Of a stretch of DNA of 64,000 bases, positions 29,957 through 37,969 are shown one piece after another. Source of the stretch: Arthrobacter sp. AQ5-05. Lineage in GTDB: Bacteria; Actinomycetota; Actinomycetes; Actinomycetales; Micrococcaceae. A program made the position numbers and the translations under genes. The first letter of the stretch is position 1. Every line of letters starts with the position of its first letter. The stretch spans positions 1 to 64,000 of the forward strand of contig NZ_QMKQ01000003.1 of assembly GCF_003287975.1 (NCBI RefSeq), written 5' to 3'. The notes under the pieces were generated by a model that worked only from the letters and a program-made list of their open reading frames with translations, did no database searches and was not told the origin of the DNA.

Positions 29957-31459
29957 ATGGCAGCATCCACCGATTCACACATAGCCGCGGCCCCTGGCCT
30001 CGGTAAACGCACCCTCGGGGTGCCCGCGCTGGTCTTCATGATCATCGCCGCCTCGGCACCACTGACGGTGGTCGCCGGGGGAGTCACCAGCAACTATGCG
30101 GTCACCGGCGTCCTGGGCATCCCGCTCTCGTTCATCGTGCTCGGCATCGTCCTGCTGGTCTTCGCCGTGGGGTACACGGCCATGAGCCAGCACGTGAGCA
30201 ACGCCGGCGCGTTCTACGCCTACGTGGCCCGCGGCTTGGGCAAGCCCGCCGGCATCGGTGCCGCGTGGGTGGCGCTGGTCAGCTACAACGCGATGCAGAT
30301 CGGCATTTACGGGATGTTCGGGTTCGCGCTCGCCGATTTCCTCGCCACCACGTTCGGGCTTTCAATCCCGTGGTGGGTGTGCGCCCTGGCCGGATGGGCA
30401 GTTGTGGGCCTCCTGGGCGTGAACAAGGTCGACCTCTCCGCCAAGGTGCTGGGCATCGTGGTGGCCTGCGAATTCCTCATCGTCATCGTCTATGACGTGC
30501 TGGCCTTCAAGATCGCTCCCGAAGGCATCTCCACCGAGTCGCTGGAATCCGCAAGCCTGTTCACCGCCGGTGCGGGAGCTGCCTTGGCCTTCAGCATCGC
30601 CGCGTTCATGGGCTTCGAATCAGGTGCCATCTACGGCGAGGAGGTCAAGGACCCCAAGAACACCCCGCGGCGGGCCACGTTGATCGCAATCGGCATCATC
30701 GCCGTCTTCTACGCCCTCTCCGCGTGGGCCATGGCCGTAGGCGAGGGGCACAGCGCGGTCATCGAAAATTCGGCCGCCGGTCCGGGTCTGGTCTTCGGCT
30801 TCCTCGCCGCCCACACCCCGGGGTGGTTCGTCACCCTCGGGAACATGCTCTTCATCACCAGCCTGCTCGCTGCGTTGGTTGCCTTCCACAACGTGGTGGC
30901 CCGCTACCTCTTCTCGTTGGGCCGCGAGGGCGTGCTGCCCGCGGCCATGGCCAAGACCAGCCCGCGCACCCACGCCCCCGTGGTCGGGTCGCTGACCCAG
31001 TCGGTGCTTGCGCTGCTGGTCCTGGTGGTCTTCGCCATCGCCGGAGCGGGAGCGGACATCATGTTCCCGGTGTTCACGCTGTTCACGTGGCTCACCAACA
31101 CCGGTGCCTTCGGGCTGGTCATGCTCATGGCACTGACCAGCTTCGCGGTGATCGGCTACTTCCGCAGCGAACCGCACGGGCTGGGCAAGTGGACCACCCA
31201 GGTGGCGCCGCTGAGCGCCGGGATCGCGCTCGTTGTGCTCTTCGGGGCGATCGTGGCGAACTTCGACGTGCTGATCGGCCTGGATGGCGCCAGCGTCCTG
31301 GGTTGGCTGCTTCCGGCACTCGTGGTGGTTCCGGGCGTCCTCGGCCTGCTCTGGGCGTTCAGGTTGCGCTCCACCCAACCGGCGATCTACGCGGGCGTTG
31401 GGCACGGCGGCGACCTGGCCGAAGTCGAAACCGAAGCAGGCGTGACAACGCAGCGCTGA
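29957..31459 (+). CDS. APC-superfamily amino acid/amine permease
   Basis: A 500-residue transporter with about twelve hydrophobic helices. The first carries the APC signature APLTVVAGG, with MGFESGAIYGEEVKDPKNTPRRAT in the middle loop and FLGREGVLP-like FSLGREGVLPAAMAK later. AAGGAGG sits ideally before the ATG. It lies between the FeaR-like regulator and an aldehyde dehydrogenase and downstream of the copper amine oxidase module, so uptake of phenylethylamine, tyramine or a related amine is the natural guess. Sequence alone does not fix the substrate. Confidence 0.9.
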   Translation: MAASTDSHIAAAPGLGKRTLGVPALVFMIIAASAPLTVVAGGVTSNYAVTGVLGIPLSFIVLGIVLLVFAVGYTAMSQHVSNAGAFYAYVARGLGKPAGIGAAWVALVSYNAMQIGIYGMFGFALADFLATTFGLSIPWWVCALAGWAVVGLLGVNKVDLSAKVLGIVVACEFLIVIVYDVLAFKIAPEGISTESLESASLFTAGAGAALAFSIAAFMGFESGAIYGEEVKDPKNTPRRATLIAIGIIAVFYALSAWAMAVGEGHSAVIENSAAGPGLVFGFLAAHTPGWFVTLGNMLFITSLLAALVAFHNVVARYLFSLGREGVLPAAMAKTSPRTHAPVVGSLTQSVLALLVLVVFAIAGAGADIMFPVFTLFTWLTNTGAFGLVMLMALTSFAVIGYFRSEPHGLGKWTTQVAPLSAGIALVVLFGAIVANFDVLIGLDGASVLGWLLPALVVVPGVLGLLWAFRLRSTQPAIYAGVGHGGDLAEVETEAGVTTQR

Positions 31460-31534
31460 ACCGAAAACCCTTCAACGACCACTTCCACAAGCCAGACTTC
31501 CGGCAATCCAAGAGACAAGAAAAGGGAACGATCC

Positions 31535-32971
31535 ATGAGCATCGAAACCAACACCGTCGCCACCTACGCCACCGCGGACGAACTGCTTGCCGCCATCCAG
31601 CCGGCCAGCGGGGGCCGCGAAATCCTCGACCCCGCCACCGGCGAACTGGTGGGCCGCGCCCCGGAACACGAAATTGCGGACCTCGAGGCGGCCATCGCCA
31701 TCGCCCATGAGGCGCAGCCGGCATGGGACGCGCTGGGCCACACCGCGCGCCGCGCCCTCATGAACCAGGCTGCCGACGCCATCGAGTCAAACGCCGAGGC
31801 GCTGGCGCACCTGCTCTCGCGCGAACAAGGCAAGCCGCTGAACGGGCCGAACGCCCGCTTCGAGGTCGGCGGCTCCGTGGCGTGGCTGCGCGCCGCCGCC
31901 GCCTTCGACCTTGAGGCAGAGGTCATCGTGGACGACGGAACCACCTACGCCGAGATGCACTACCGCCCCTTCGGCGTCGTCGGTGCGATCGGTCCGTGGA
32001 ACTGGCCGATGATGATCTCGGTCTGGCAGCTGGCCCCGGCCCTGCGCATGGGCAACACCGTGGTGATGAAGCCCAGCGAATACACCCCGTTGAGCGTGCT
32101 GGCACTGGTCCACGTCATCAACCAGGTGCTGCCCGAGGGCGTCCTGCATGTCGTCGCCGGCGGCCGCGACGTGGGCCAGCTGCTGAGCACCCACAAGGAC
32201 ATCGACAAGATCATGTTCACCGGCTCGACGGCCACGGGCAAGGCCATCATCCGGTCCTCCGCGGACACCGTGAAGCGCCTGACCCTGGAGCTGGGCGGCA
32301 ACGACGCGGGCATCGTGCTGCCCGATGTGGACCCGGGAAAAATCGCCGAGGACCTGTTCTGGGGAGCGTTCATCAACACGGGCCAGACCTGCGCCGCGCT
32401 CAAGCGGCTCTATGTGCACAAGGACATCTACGAAGAGGTCTGCGCGGCGTTGACCGAGGTCGCCAAGAACATGCCGATGGGCGTGGGACTGGACGAGAAC
32501 AACGTGCTTGGCCCGCTGCAGAACAAGGCCCAGTACGACATCGTCGATTCCCTGGTCCGCAAGGCCACCGACTCCGGTGCCCGCGTGCTGATCGGTGCCG
32601 ACCCGAGGACAGAGCAGCCGGGTTACTTCTACCCGAGCACGCTGATCGCCGACATCGCCACCGACAACGCGCTGGTGGTCCAGGAACAGTTCGGCCCGGT
32701 CCTGCCGATCGTCAAGGTCGATTCGATCGAGCAGGCGGTCCGGTTGGCCAACTCCCTGGACGTAGGGTTGGGTGCCTCGGTGTGGTCCGCGGACCGCGAT
32801 GCGGCGCGCGAGGTTGCGGCACGGCTGCAGGCCGGCACCGTGTGGATCAACAGCCACGGCGGGGTGGATCCGCGGATTCCGTTCGGCGGTGCCAAGTCCT
32901 CGGGCTACGGGGTGGAATTCGGCGTTGACGGGCTCAAGGCCCTGGGCCAGCCGCAGGTGATCAACGGCTAG
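31535..32971 (+). CDS. NAD-dependent aldehyde dehydrogenase of the amine-oxidase module
   Basis: A 478-residue ALDH. The catalytic Cys is C286 in NTGQTCAALKR, with LELGGNDAGIVLPDVD carrying the base Glu and GPWNWPMMISVW in the cofactor region. AAAGGGAA precedes the ATG. It lies 75 bp after the permease, probably in the same transcript, and would oxidise the aldehyde made by the copper amine oxidase, for example phenylacetaldehyde to phenylacetate. Closest visible style is the betaine/aryl-aldehyde group; exact specificity is open. A hairpin at 32985 ends the unit. Confidence 0.88.
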   Translation: MSIETNTVATYATADELLAAIQPASGGREILDPATGELVGRAPEHEIADLEAAIAIAHEAQPAWDALGHTARRALMNQAADAIESNAEALAHLLSREQGKPLNGPNARFEVGGSVAWLRAAAAFDLEAEVIVDDGTTYAEMHYRPFGVVGAIGPWNWPMMISVWQLAPALRMGNTVVMKPSEYTPLSVLALVHVINQVLPEGVLHVVAGGRDVGQLLSTHKDIDKIMFTGSTATGKAIIRSSADTVKRLTLELGGNDAGIVLPDVDPGKIAEDLFWGAFINTGQTCAALKRLYVHKDIYEEVCAALTEVAKNMPMGVGLDENNVLGPLQNKAQYDIVDSLVRKATDSGARVLIGADPRTEQPGYFYPSTLIADIATDNALVVQEQFGPVLPIVKVDSIEQAVRLANSLDVGLGASVWSADRDAAREVAARLQAGTVWINSHGGVDPRIPFGGAKSSGYGVEFGVDGLKALGQPQVING

Positions 32972-32984
32972 CTCGGTCCACCGA

Positions 32985-33039
32985 AGGGGTCGGGGCAGGT
33001 AGGCGCTTCAGCTGGCGGGAGCACTATTCCCCGACCCCT
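32985..33039. terminator. Terminator-like hairpin after the aldehyde dehydrogenase
   Basis: An 11-bp perfect stem (AGGGGTCGGGG at 32985-32995 with 33029-33039) around a 33-base loop. No long T-run. It sits between convergent genes. Confidence 0.55.
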
Positions 33040-33082
33040 CTTGCGCGCGCACCACTACGATCGAGGCGGCGTTTGCCGGTGG

Positions 33083-33676
33083 CTAATCGACCTTGGCGCG
33101 CTGGGCCTTGGCCTGCTCGGCGATCACGTTTTCGGCGATGCCCTTGAGCTCCGGCGTGTAGGCGGTGAGGTGCCCGGCCTCCTGGGAGACCCACCACTTC
33201 CCGCACAGATGCGTGGACTTTCCCTCCTGACCGGTGGGCCACCAGTCCGCGGCCAGCAACGGCGTCTGGTACTGGGATTCCACGCGTTCGGCGATCTCCT
33301 GGGCGGCTGCCGGATCCTCGGTGTCCAGCCCCGCCGACAGCTCGGCCGGGCTGGGCTTGCCCGTTTCGGCGATCGCCGTGCAGCTTGCCGGCAGCGCCCC
33401 GCCGAACTCCATGCGCAGGATGCGTTCGTTGCCCGTGGTGCGCACAACCTCCTTGAGGTTCGTCGCCTCATCGGGAACCCATGAGGGAACGACCTTCTTT
33501 TCCTTGCCCGCGGCCCCGGTGGCGAATTCATGGCCGGCGCTCTTGTCGTACTTGGACTCGATGCCCAGGGCGCTGCACCCTGTGAGCGCCAAGGCCGCCA
33601 GGGCGGCAGCGGAGGCCAGGAAGATGGCCTTGGGGCGTGCGGACGTTGAGGGACGGGATGGCGCTGTCTGTGTCAT
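33083..33676 (-). CDS. Lipoprotein of unknown function, 197 aa
   Basis: The signal peptide runs to lipobox LALTGC (Cys ~34), so the product should be lipid-anchored on the outer face of the membrane. The mature part has four-cysteine spacing that allows disulfides (LPASCTAIAE, STHLCGKWW) and a C-terminal Ala/Lys-rich helix (IAENVIAEQAKAQRAKVD). I do not recognise the family. It is the first of three small leftward envelope genes, each apparently with its own promoter region. Confidence 0.75.
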   Translation of the reverse strand: MTQTAPSRPSTSARPKAIFLASAAALAALALTGCSALGIESKYDKSAGHEFATGAAGKEKKVVPSWVPDEATNLKEVVRTTGNERILRMEFGGALPASCTAIAETGKPSPAELSAGLDTEDPAAAQEIAERVESQYQTPLLAADWWPTGQEGKSTHLCGKWWVSQEAGHLTAYTPELKGIAENVIAEQAKAQRAKVD

Positions 33677-33799
33677 GCCTTGAGCCTATGAAGCCGAAGG
33701 GCTGCCGCGCATCGGAGTCCGGGCGCAGGTTTCGGGCATCCGGCTAGGCCCTGGGGTGGAGAGGCCCAACCCCCTGAATGGACCAAGGTACCGATTCTC

Positions 33800-34312
33800 T
33801 CAGCCCTGGCGCAGGTCCAGGGCGTGTTCCTCGGCATGCTTCGGATCCAGCGCGAACGCCGCATCGCGCAGGACCGGTGCACCCGCGGCGTCGAAGGACA
33901 CCTCGATCCCCGTGGCCGCAACGCCGTTGGCGTCCACCAGGTCGGCCAGGGCAGCGGAGCCGTTCCAACTGGTCATCACCACGTCGGACGCGACGTAGCG
34001 GGTTTCGATGTTGGCCACGAGATTCCTTTCGGATTGCTTCCACCCGCTGCCGAACATTCCGGTGAACACCAAGGCAGCGATGATCCCGAGGGCGGCAACA
34101 CCGGATTCGATGCCCACATCCCTGCGCCGCGCGTAGGTCTGCTGCTGGGCCGGGTCCTTGCGGAACTTGCGCCAGCGAACCAGTGCGTGGATGCCCATGG
34201 GTATGGCAAACACGGCGATGATTCCGGCCACGGCGAGGTGGATCTGCGGGGTGGCGAAATCCACTGGCTGGTACATACCACCAGACCAACAAGGCATTTG
34301 CGCGTGCCGCAT
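33800..34312 (-). CDS. Membrane protein of unknown function, two helices
   Basis: Two hydrophobic segments (IHLAVAGIIAVFAIPMGIHAL and SGVAALGIIAALVFTGMF) flank a basic loop (RWRKFRKDPAQQQTYARRRDV); the ~80-residue C-terminal domain (VANIETRYVASDVVMTSWNGSAALADLVDANGVAATGIEVSFD) is predicted outside. Family unknown. The start is uncertain: ATG at 34312 lies ~12 bp after a good -10 and could be near-leaderless; ATGs at 34297 and 34276 also precede the first helix, none with a well-spaced Shine-Dalgarno. Confidence 0.65.
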   Translation of the reverse strand: MRHAQMPCWSGGMYQPVDFATPQIHLAVAGIIAVFAIPMGIHALVRWRKFRKDPAQQQTYARRRDVGIESGVAALGIIAALVFTGMFGSGWKQSERNLVANIETRYVASDVVMTSWNGSAALADLVDANGVAATGIEVSFDAAGAPVLRDAAFALDPKHAEEHALDLRQG

Positions 34313-34324
34313 CGACCTTTAGGC

Positions 34325-34354
34325 GTATTACCGAGTCGTGGTGTGACTGGTCAA
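34325..34354 (-). promoter_or_regulatory. Sigma-70-type promoter of the small membrane protein
   Basis: On the minus strand TTGACC (34354-34349) and TAATAC (34330-34325) are 18 bp apart. Transcription would begin within a few bases of the ATG at 34312, suggesting a very short or absent leader. Confidence 0.6.
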
Positions 34355-34373
34355 CCAGCCTAAACCAGGGGAG

Positions 34374-34814
34374 CTAGGCACTGGGCTCGATGCTTGGGCG
34401 GAACCGTACCTGCCACATGGTGCTTGGATCGCCGCCCACGGCAGTGGCGGAGACTGATCCGGCCGGCAATTCCATGGTCGTTGTTGTGAACCCCGAAACG
34501 CCGCATGGGATCGTTCCTTCACCCAAGGCTGAATCTTCCTGGGAGATGGTGAAAGTTGCTTCCTTCTTGCCATTGCAGGCAAGGTCCACCGAATACCAGC
34601 CAGCGGGGATCTCGTTGGCCGTGTAGGCAGTTCCCAGAATTCCTCCGCCCCGTGGGAACTGGTTGATATCGGTCTTGCCATCGTCAAAGACCGCATCAAA
34701 CCATTGTTGGTCCAGGCCGTGGACCGGTGGATCTTGCGCGGCGGAACATCCGGTCAGGGCCAAGCCGGTTATGCAGAAGGTAACTGTCATTGCATGCCTC
34801 GAAACTATTCGCAT
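34374..34814 (-). CDS. Small lipoprotein of unknown function
   Basis: A 146-residue protein with a lipoprotein signal ending at ITGLALTGC and a mature part reading PAGWYSVDLACNGKKEATFTISQEDSALGEGTIPCGVSG, a beta-rich domain with two cysteines. Family not recognised. The ATG at 34814 gives a signal peptide with two arginines in its n-region. The ATG at 34790 has a better Shine-Dalgarno (GAGG, 6-base spacing) but would leave no positive charge, so either is possible. Codon use is visibly less GC-rich than its neighbours, which may hint at separate ancestry. Confidence 0.65.
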   Translation of the reverse strand: MRIVSRHAMTVTFCITGLALTGCSAAQDPPVHGLDQQWFDAVFDDGKTDINQFPRGGGILGTAYTANEIPAGWYSVDLACNGKKEATFTISQEDSALGEGTIPCGVSGFTTTTMELPAGSVSATAVGGDPSTMWQVRFRPSIEPSA

Positions 34815-34954
34815 GGCCCAATCTAAGCAGGTGGGCGGTGCTTTACGGGGGTCTTGACGCTGATTCACCAATGCGGCAAAGGCCGGATGCGAAGAAAATG
34901 AGTTTCTTGCGCATCCGGCCTTTGCGGATTCTGCTGTTTGGTTCTGCTCAGTGC

Positions 34955-36325
34955 TCAGGCGTCGACGAATCCGTCGGCGACCGTGAGTGCCTCGTCCAAA
35001 ACCGCAAGACCTGCACGCAGGTCCTCATCCGGGATGTTCAGCGGCGGAACCACATGGACGCGGTTGAAGTTCACGAACGGCAGCACGCCGCCGGACTTCA
35101 GCGCAGCTGTCACAGCTGCCATGGCCGGGGAGGACCCGCCGTAGGGTGCCATGGGTTCACGGGTTTCGCGGTTGGTGACCAGCTCGACGGCCCAGAAGCA
35201 GCCGGTGCCGCGCACATCGCCCACCGAGGGGTGCTTGGCCTTGAGCTCTTCCAAGGCGGGGCCGATGATGTCGGCGCCCAGGCGTGCGGCGTTTTCCACC
35301 ATCGCCTCCTCCTTCATGGCGTTGATGGTTGCCACGACGGCGGCTGAGGCCAGCGGGTGGCCGGAGTAGGTCAGGCCGCCCGGGTAGACGCGGTCGCGGA
35401 AGGTCTCGAAGATCGCGTCACTGATGGCCACCCCGCCCAGCGGAACGTAACCGGAGTTCACGCCCTTTGCGAAGGTGAGCAGGTCCGGGGTCACGTCCCA
35501 GTGATTGATCGCGAACCACTTGCCGGCGCGGCCGAAGCCGGCCATGACCTCGTCGGCGATGAAGACGATGCCGTACCTGCGGGTCAGTTCGCGCACGCCT
35601 TCCATGTAGCCGGCCGGCGGCACGTAGATGCCGCAGCTGCCCGGGATCGATTCGAGGATCAACGCAGCGATGTTGCTTGGGCCCTCCAGGACGATGGTGT
35701 CTTCCAGGTGGCGCAGCGCGCGCTGGGTCTCTTCGGCCTGGGTGGTGGAGTTGAAGTAGGAGCGGTACGGGTAGGCCGGGAAGAAGTGCACGACCCCGTC
35801 GGTGGCGTTGTCCGAGGCCACGCGGCGCGGGTCGCCGGTGATGTTTACCGCCAGGTGCGTGCCGCCGTGGTAGCTGCGGTACGCCGAGAGGACCTTGTGC
35901 CTGCCGGTGTGCACGCGGGCCATGCGGATGGCATGCTCGTTGGCGTCCGCCCCGCCGTTGGTGAAGAAGATCCTGTTCAGGTCCCCCGGGGTCAGCTCCG
36001 CGATCAGGCGGGCGGCCTCGGAGCGGGCGTCGTTGACGTATTGCGGTGCAATGGTGCAGATGTCCGCCGCCTGCGCCTGGATGGCCGCGACGACCTTGGG
36101 ATGCTGGTGGCCGATGTTGGTGTTGACCAGCTGGGAGGAGAGGTCAAGGAGCTTGTTGCCCTCCCCGTCCCAGATCCAGGAGCCCTCGGTCTTGATGATG
36201 GTCATCGGATCGAAGGGGCCCTGGGCCTGCCAGGAATGGAAGACATGCTTGCGGTCCAGGTCGTGGGCCACCTTGCCGGCGGCAATCTGCTCCGCGGTGA
36301 TCTCGGTGTTCACGGAAGTGCTCAT
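34955..36325 (-). CDS. Class III aminotransferase (omega-aminotransferase type)
   Basis: A 456-residue PLP aminotransferase. The PLP lysine lies in LTFAKGVNSGYVPLGGV; the Asp that binds the pyridine nitrogen is in VFIADEVMAGFGRAGKWFA. Class III enzymes move terminal amino groups of beta-alanine, GABA, taurine or diamines to pyruvate or 2-oxoglutarate. Co-transcription with a methylmalonate-semialdehyde dehydrogenase 35 bp upstream suggests beta-alanine or 3-aminoisobutyrate, whose semialdehydes that enzyme oxidises to acetyl- or propionyl-CoA. AAAGGGA precedes the ATG at 36325. Confidence 0.85.
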   Translation of the reverse strand: MSTSVNTEITAEQIAAGKVAHDLDRKHVFHSWQAQGPFDPMTIIKTEGSWIWDGEGNKLLDLSSQLVNTNIGHQHPKVVAAIQAQAADICTIAPQYVNDARSEAARLIAELTPGDLNRIFFTNGGADANEHAIRMARVHTGRHKVLSAYRSYHGGTHLAVNITGDPRRVASDNATDGVVHFFPAYPYRSYFNSTTQAEETQRALRHLEDTIVLEGPSNIAALILESIPGSCGIYVPPAGYMEGVRELTRRYGIVFIADEVMAGFGRAGKWFAINHWDVTPDLLTFAKGVNSGYVPLGGVAISDAIFETFRDRVYPGGLTYSGHPLASAAVVATINAMKEEAMVENAARLGADIIGPALEELKAKHPSVGDVRGTGCFWAVELVTNRETREPMAPYGGSSPAMAAVTAALKSGGVLPFVNFNRVHVVPPLNIPDEDLRAGLAVLDEALTVADGFVDA

Positions 36326-36360
36326 GGGAGTAGTCCCTTTCTGGATTCTGGGCTGGATGC

Positions 36361-37854
36361 TTAGGCGTTCTGCGGGAAGCCGAGGTTCAGGCCGCCGTGG
36401 CTCGGGTCGAGCCAGCGGGAGGTGACGACCTTGCCGCGCGTGAAGAAGTTGATGCCCTCGGCACCGTAGGCGTGGGTGTCGCCGAAGAGCGAGTTCTTCC
36501 AGCCGCCGAAGGAGTAGTAGGCCATCGGCACCGGGATGGGCACGTTGATGCCGACCATGCCGACCTGGATCTCGTTCTCGAAGCGGCGGGCGGCGCCGCC
36601 GTCGTTGGTGAAGATTGCGGTGCCGTTGCCGTACGGGTTGGCGTTGATGGTCTCGATGCCCTCGTCGAAGGATTCGACGCGGAGCACGGAAAGCACCGGG
36701 CCGAAGATTTCGTCGGTGTAGATGGACATGTCGGTGGTGACGTTGTCGAAGAGCGTCGGGTTCAGGAAGAAGCCCGCACCGTCGGCATCCGGGTTGACCA
36801 AGCGGCCGTCGAGCACCATCGTGGCGCCCGCCGCTTCGCCGGCGTCGATGTAGCCGGCGACCTTGTCGCGGTGTGCGGCGGTGACCAGCGGGCCCATGTC
36901 GCAGCCGCGGGTTCCGTCGCCCACGCGCAGGGTCTGGGTGCGCTCGGCGATCTTGGCGACGAGCTCGTCGGCGATCGAATCGATGGCGACGATCGCGGAG
37001 ATGGCCATGCAGCGCTCGCCGGCGGCGCCGAATCCGGCGTTCACTGCCGCGTCGGCTGCCAGATCGAGGTCCGCATCCGGGAGGACCAGCATGTGGTTCT
37101 TGGCCCCGCCCAGGGCCTGGACGCGCTTGCCGTGTGCGGTGCCGGTGGCGTAGACGTACTGGGCGATCGGGGTGGATCCCACGAAGGAAACCGAGGAGAC
37201 CCGCGGGTCGGTCAGCAGGACATCGACCGATTCCTTGTCGCCGTTGACCACGTTGAAGACGCCGTCCGGAAGTCCTGCTTCCTTCCAGAGTTCGGCCATC
37301 CAGATGGCGGCGGTCGGGTCCTTCTCGCTGGGCTTGAGCACCACGGTGTTGCCGGCGGCGATGGCGATGGGGAAGAACCACATCGGGACCATGGCCGGGA
37401 AGTTGAAGGGGGAGATGATGGCCGTCACGCCCAGCGGCTGGCGGATCGAGTGGACATCGATCTTGGTGGAGGCGTTCTCCGTGTAGCCGCCCTTGACCAG
37501 ATGCGGGATGCCGCAGGCGTATTCGACGACTTCCTGGCCGCGGGAGATCTCGCCCATGGCGTCGTCCAGGACCTTGCCGTGCTCGGCGGTGATGATTGCG
37601 GCCAGTTCGCCCTTGCGCTTGTTCAGCAGCTCGCGGTAGTTGAACAGGATGTTGGCGCGGCGGGTCAGCGAGGTGTCGCGCCAGGCCGGGAACGCGGCGT
37701 GGGCCGCGGCGATGACCTCGGCGGTGGTGTCGGCACTGGCCAGGGCCACGCGGGAGGAGACCTCGCCGGTGGCGGGATTCATGACGTCTGCGTGGCGGGA
37801 GTCGGCGGGGGCTTCGAGGGTGGTGCCGTTGGACCAGTGTGCGAGGGTTTCCAC
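36361..37854 (-). CDS. mmsA: CoA-acylating methylmalonate-semialdehyde dehydrogenase
   Basis: A 497-residue ALDH-fold enzyme of the MmsA/IolA group, which converts methylmalonate or malonate semialdehyde with CoA and NAD to propionyl- or acetyl-CoA. The catalytic Cys is C282 in GAAGERCMAISAIVAID; the family-specific blocks ISPFNFPAMVPMWFFPIA, GGAKNHMLVLPDAD and VPIPVPMAYYSFGGWKNSLFGD are intact. The conserved Glu of ordinary ALDHs is replaced by Gly-Gly-Ala, as expected for this group. GTG at 37854 with AAAGGA ~12 bp upstream. Divergent from a PucR regulator. Confidence 0.94.
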   Translation of the reverse strand: METLAHWSNGTTLEAPADSRHADVMNPATGEVSSRVALASADTTAEVIAAAHAAFPAWRDTSLTRRANILFNYRELLNKRKGELAAIITAEHGKVLDDAMGEISRGQEVVEYACGIPHLVKGGYTENASTKIDVHSIRQPLGVTAIISPFNFPAMVPMWFFPIAIAAGNTVVLKPSEKDPTAAIWMAELWKEAGLPDGVFNVVNGDKESVDVLLTDPRVSSVSFVGSTPIAQYVYATGTAHGKRVQALGGAKNHMLVLPDADLDLAADAAVNAGFGAAGERCMAISAIVAIDSIADELVAKIAERTQTLRVGDGTRGCDMGPLVTAAHRDKVAGYIDAGEAAGATMVLDGRLVNPDADGAGFFLNPTLFDNVTTDMSIYTDEIFGPVLSVLRVESFDEGIETINANPYGNGTAIFTNDGGAARRFENEIQVGMVGINVPIPVPMAYYSFGGWKNSLFGDTHAYGAEGINFFTRGKVVTSRWLDPSHGGLNLGFPQNA

Positions 37855-37957
37855 GGAGGTGGGTGTCCTTTCAAGACGGGGGTTCTGTTGCCTCCATTGT
37901 GTCGTCCGGGACGCACCGGCAACACCGGCAACATGTAACCTCTTGACGCAAAGGCAA

Positions 37958-37963
37958 TACACT
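37958..37963 (+). promoter_or_regulatory. -10 element suggesting leaderless PucR transcript
   Basis: TACACT ends six bases before the PucR ATG at 37970, placing the likely transcription start on or beside the A of the start codon. No Shine-Dalgarno lies at normal spacing. Leaderless genes of this layout are common in actinobacteria. Confidence 0.5.
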
Positions 37964-37969
37964 CTGTTC

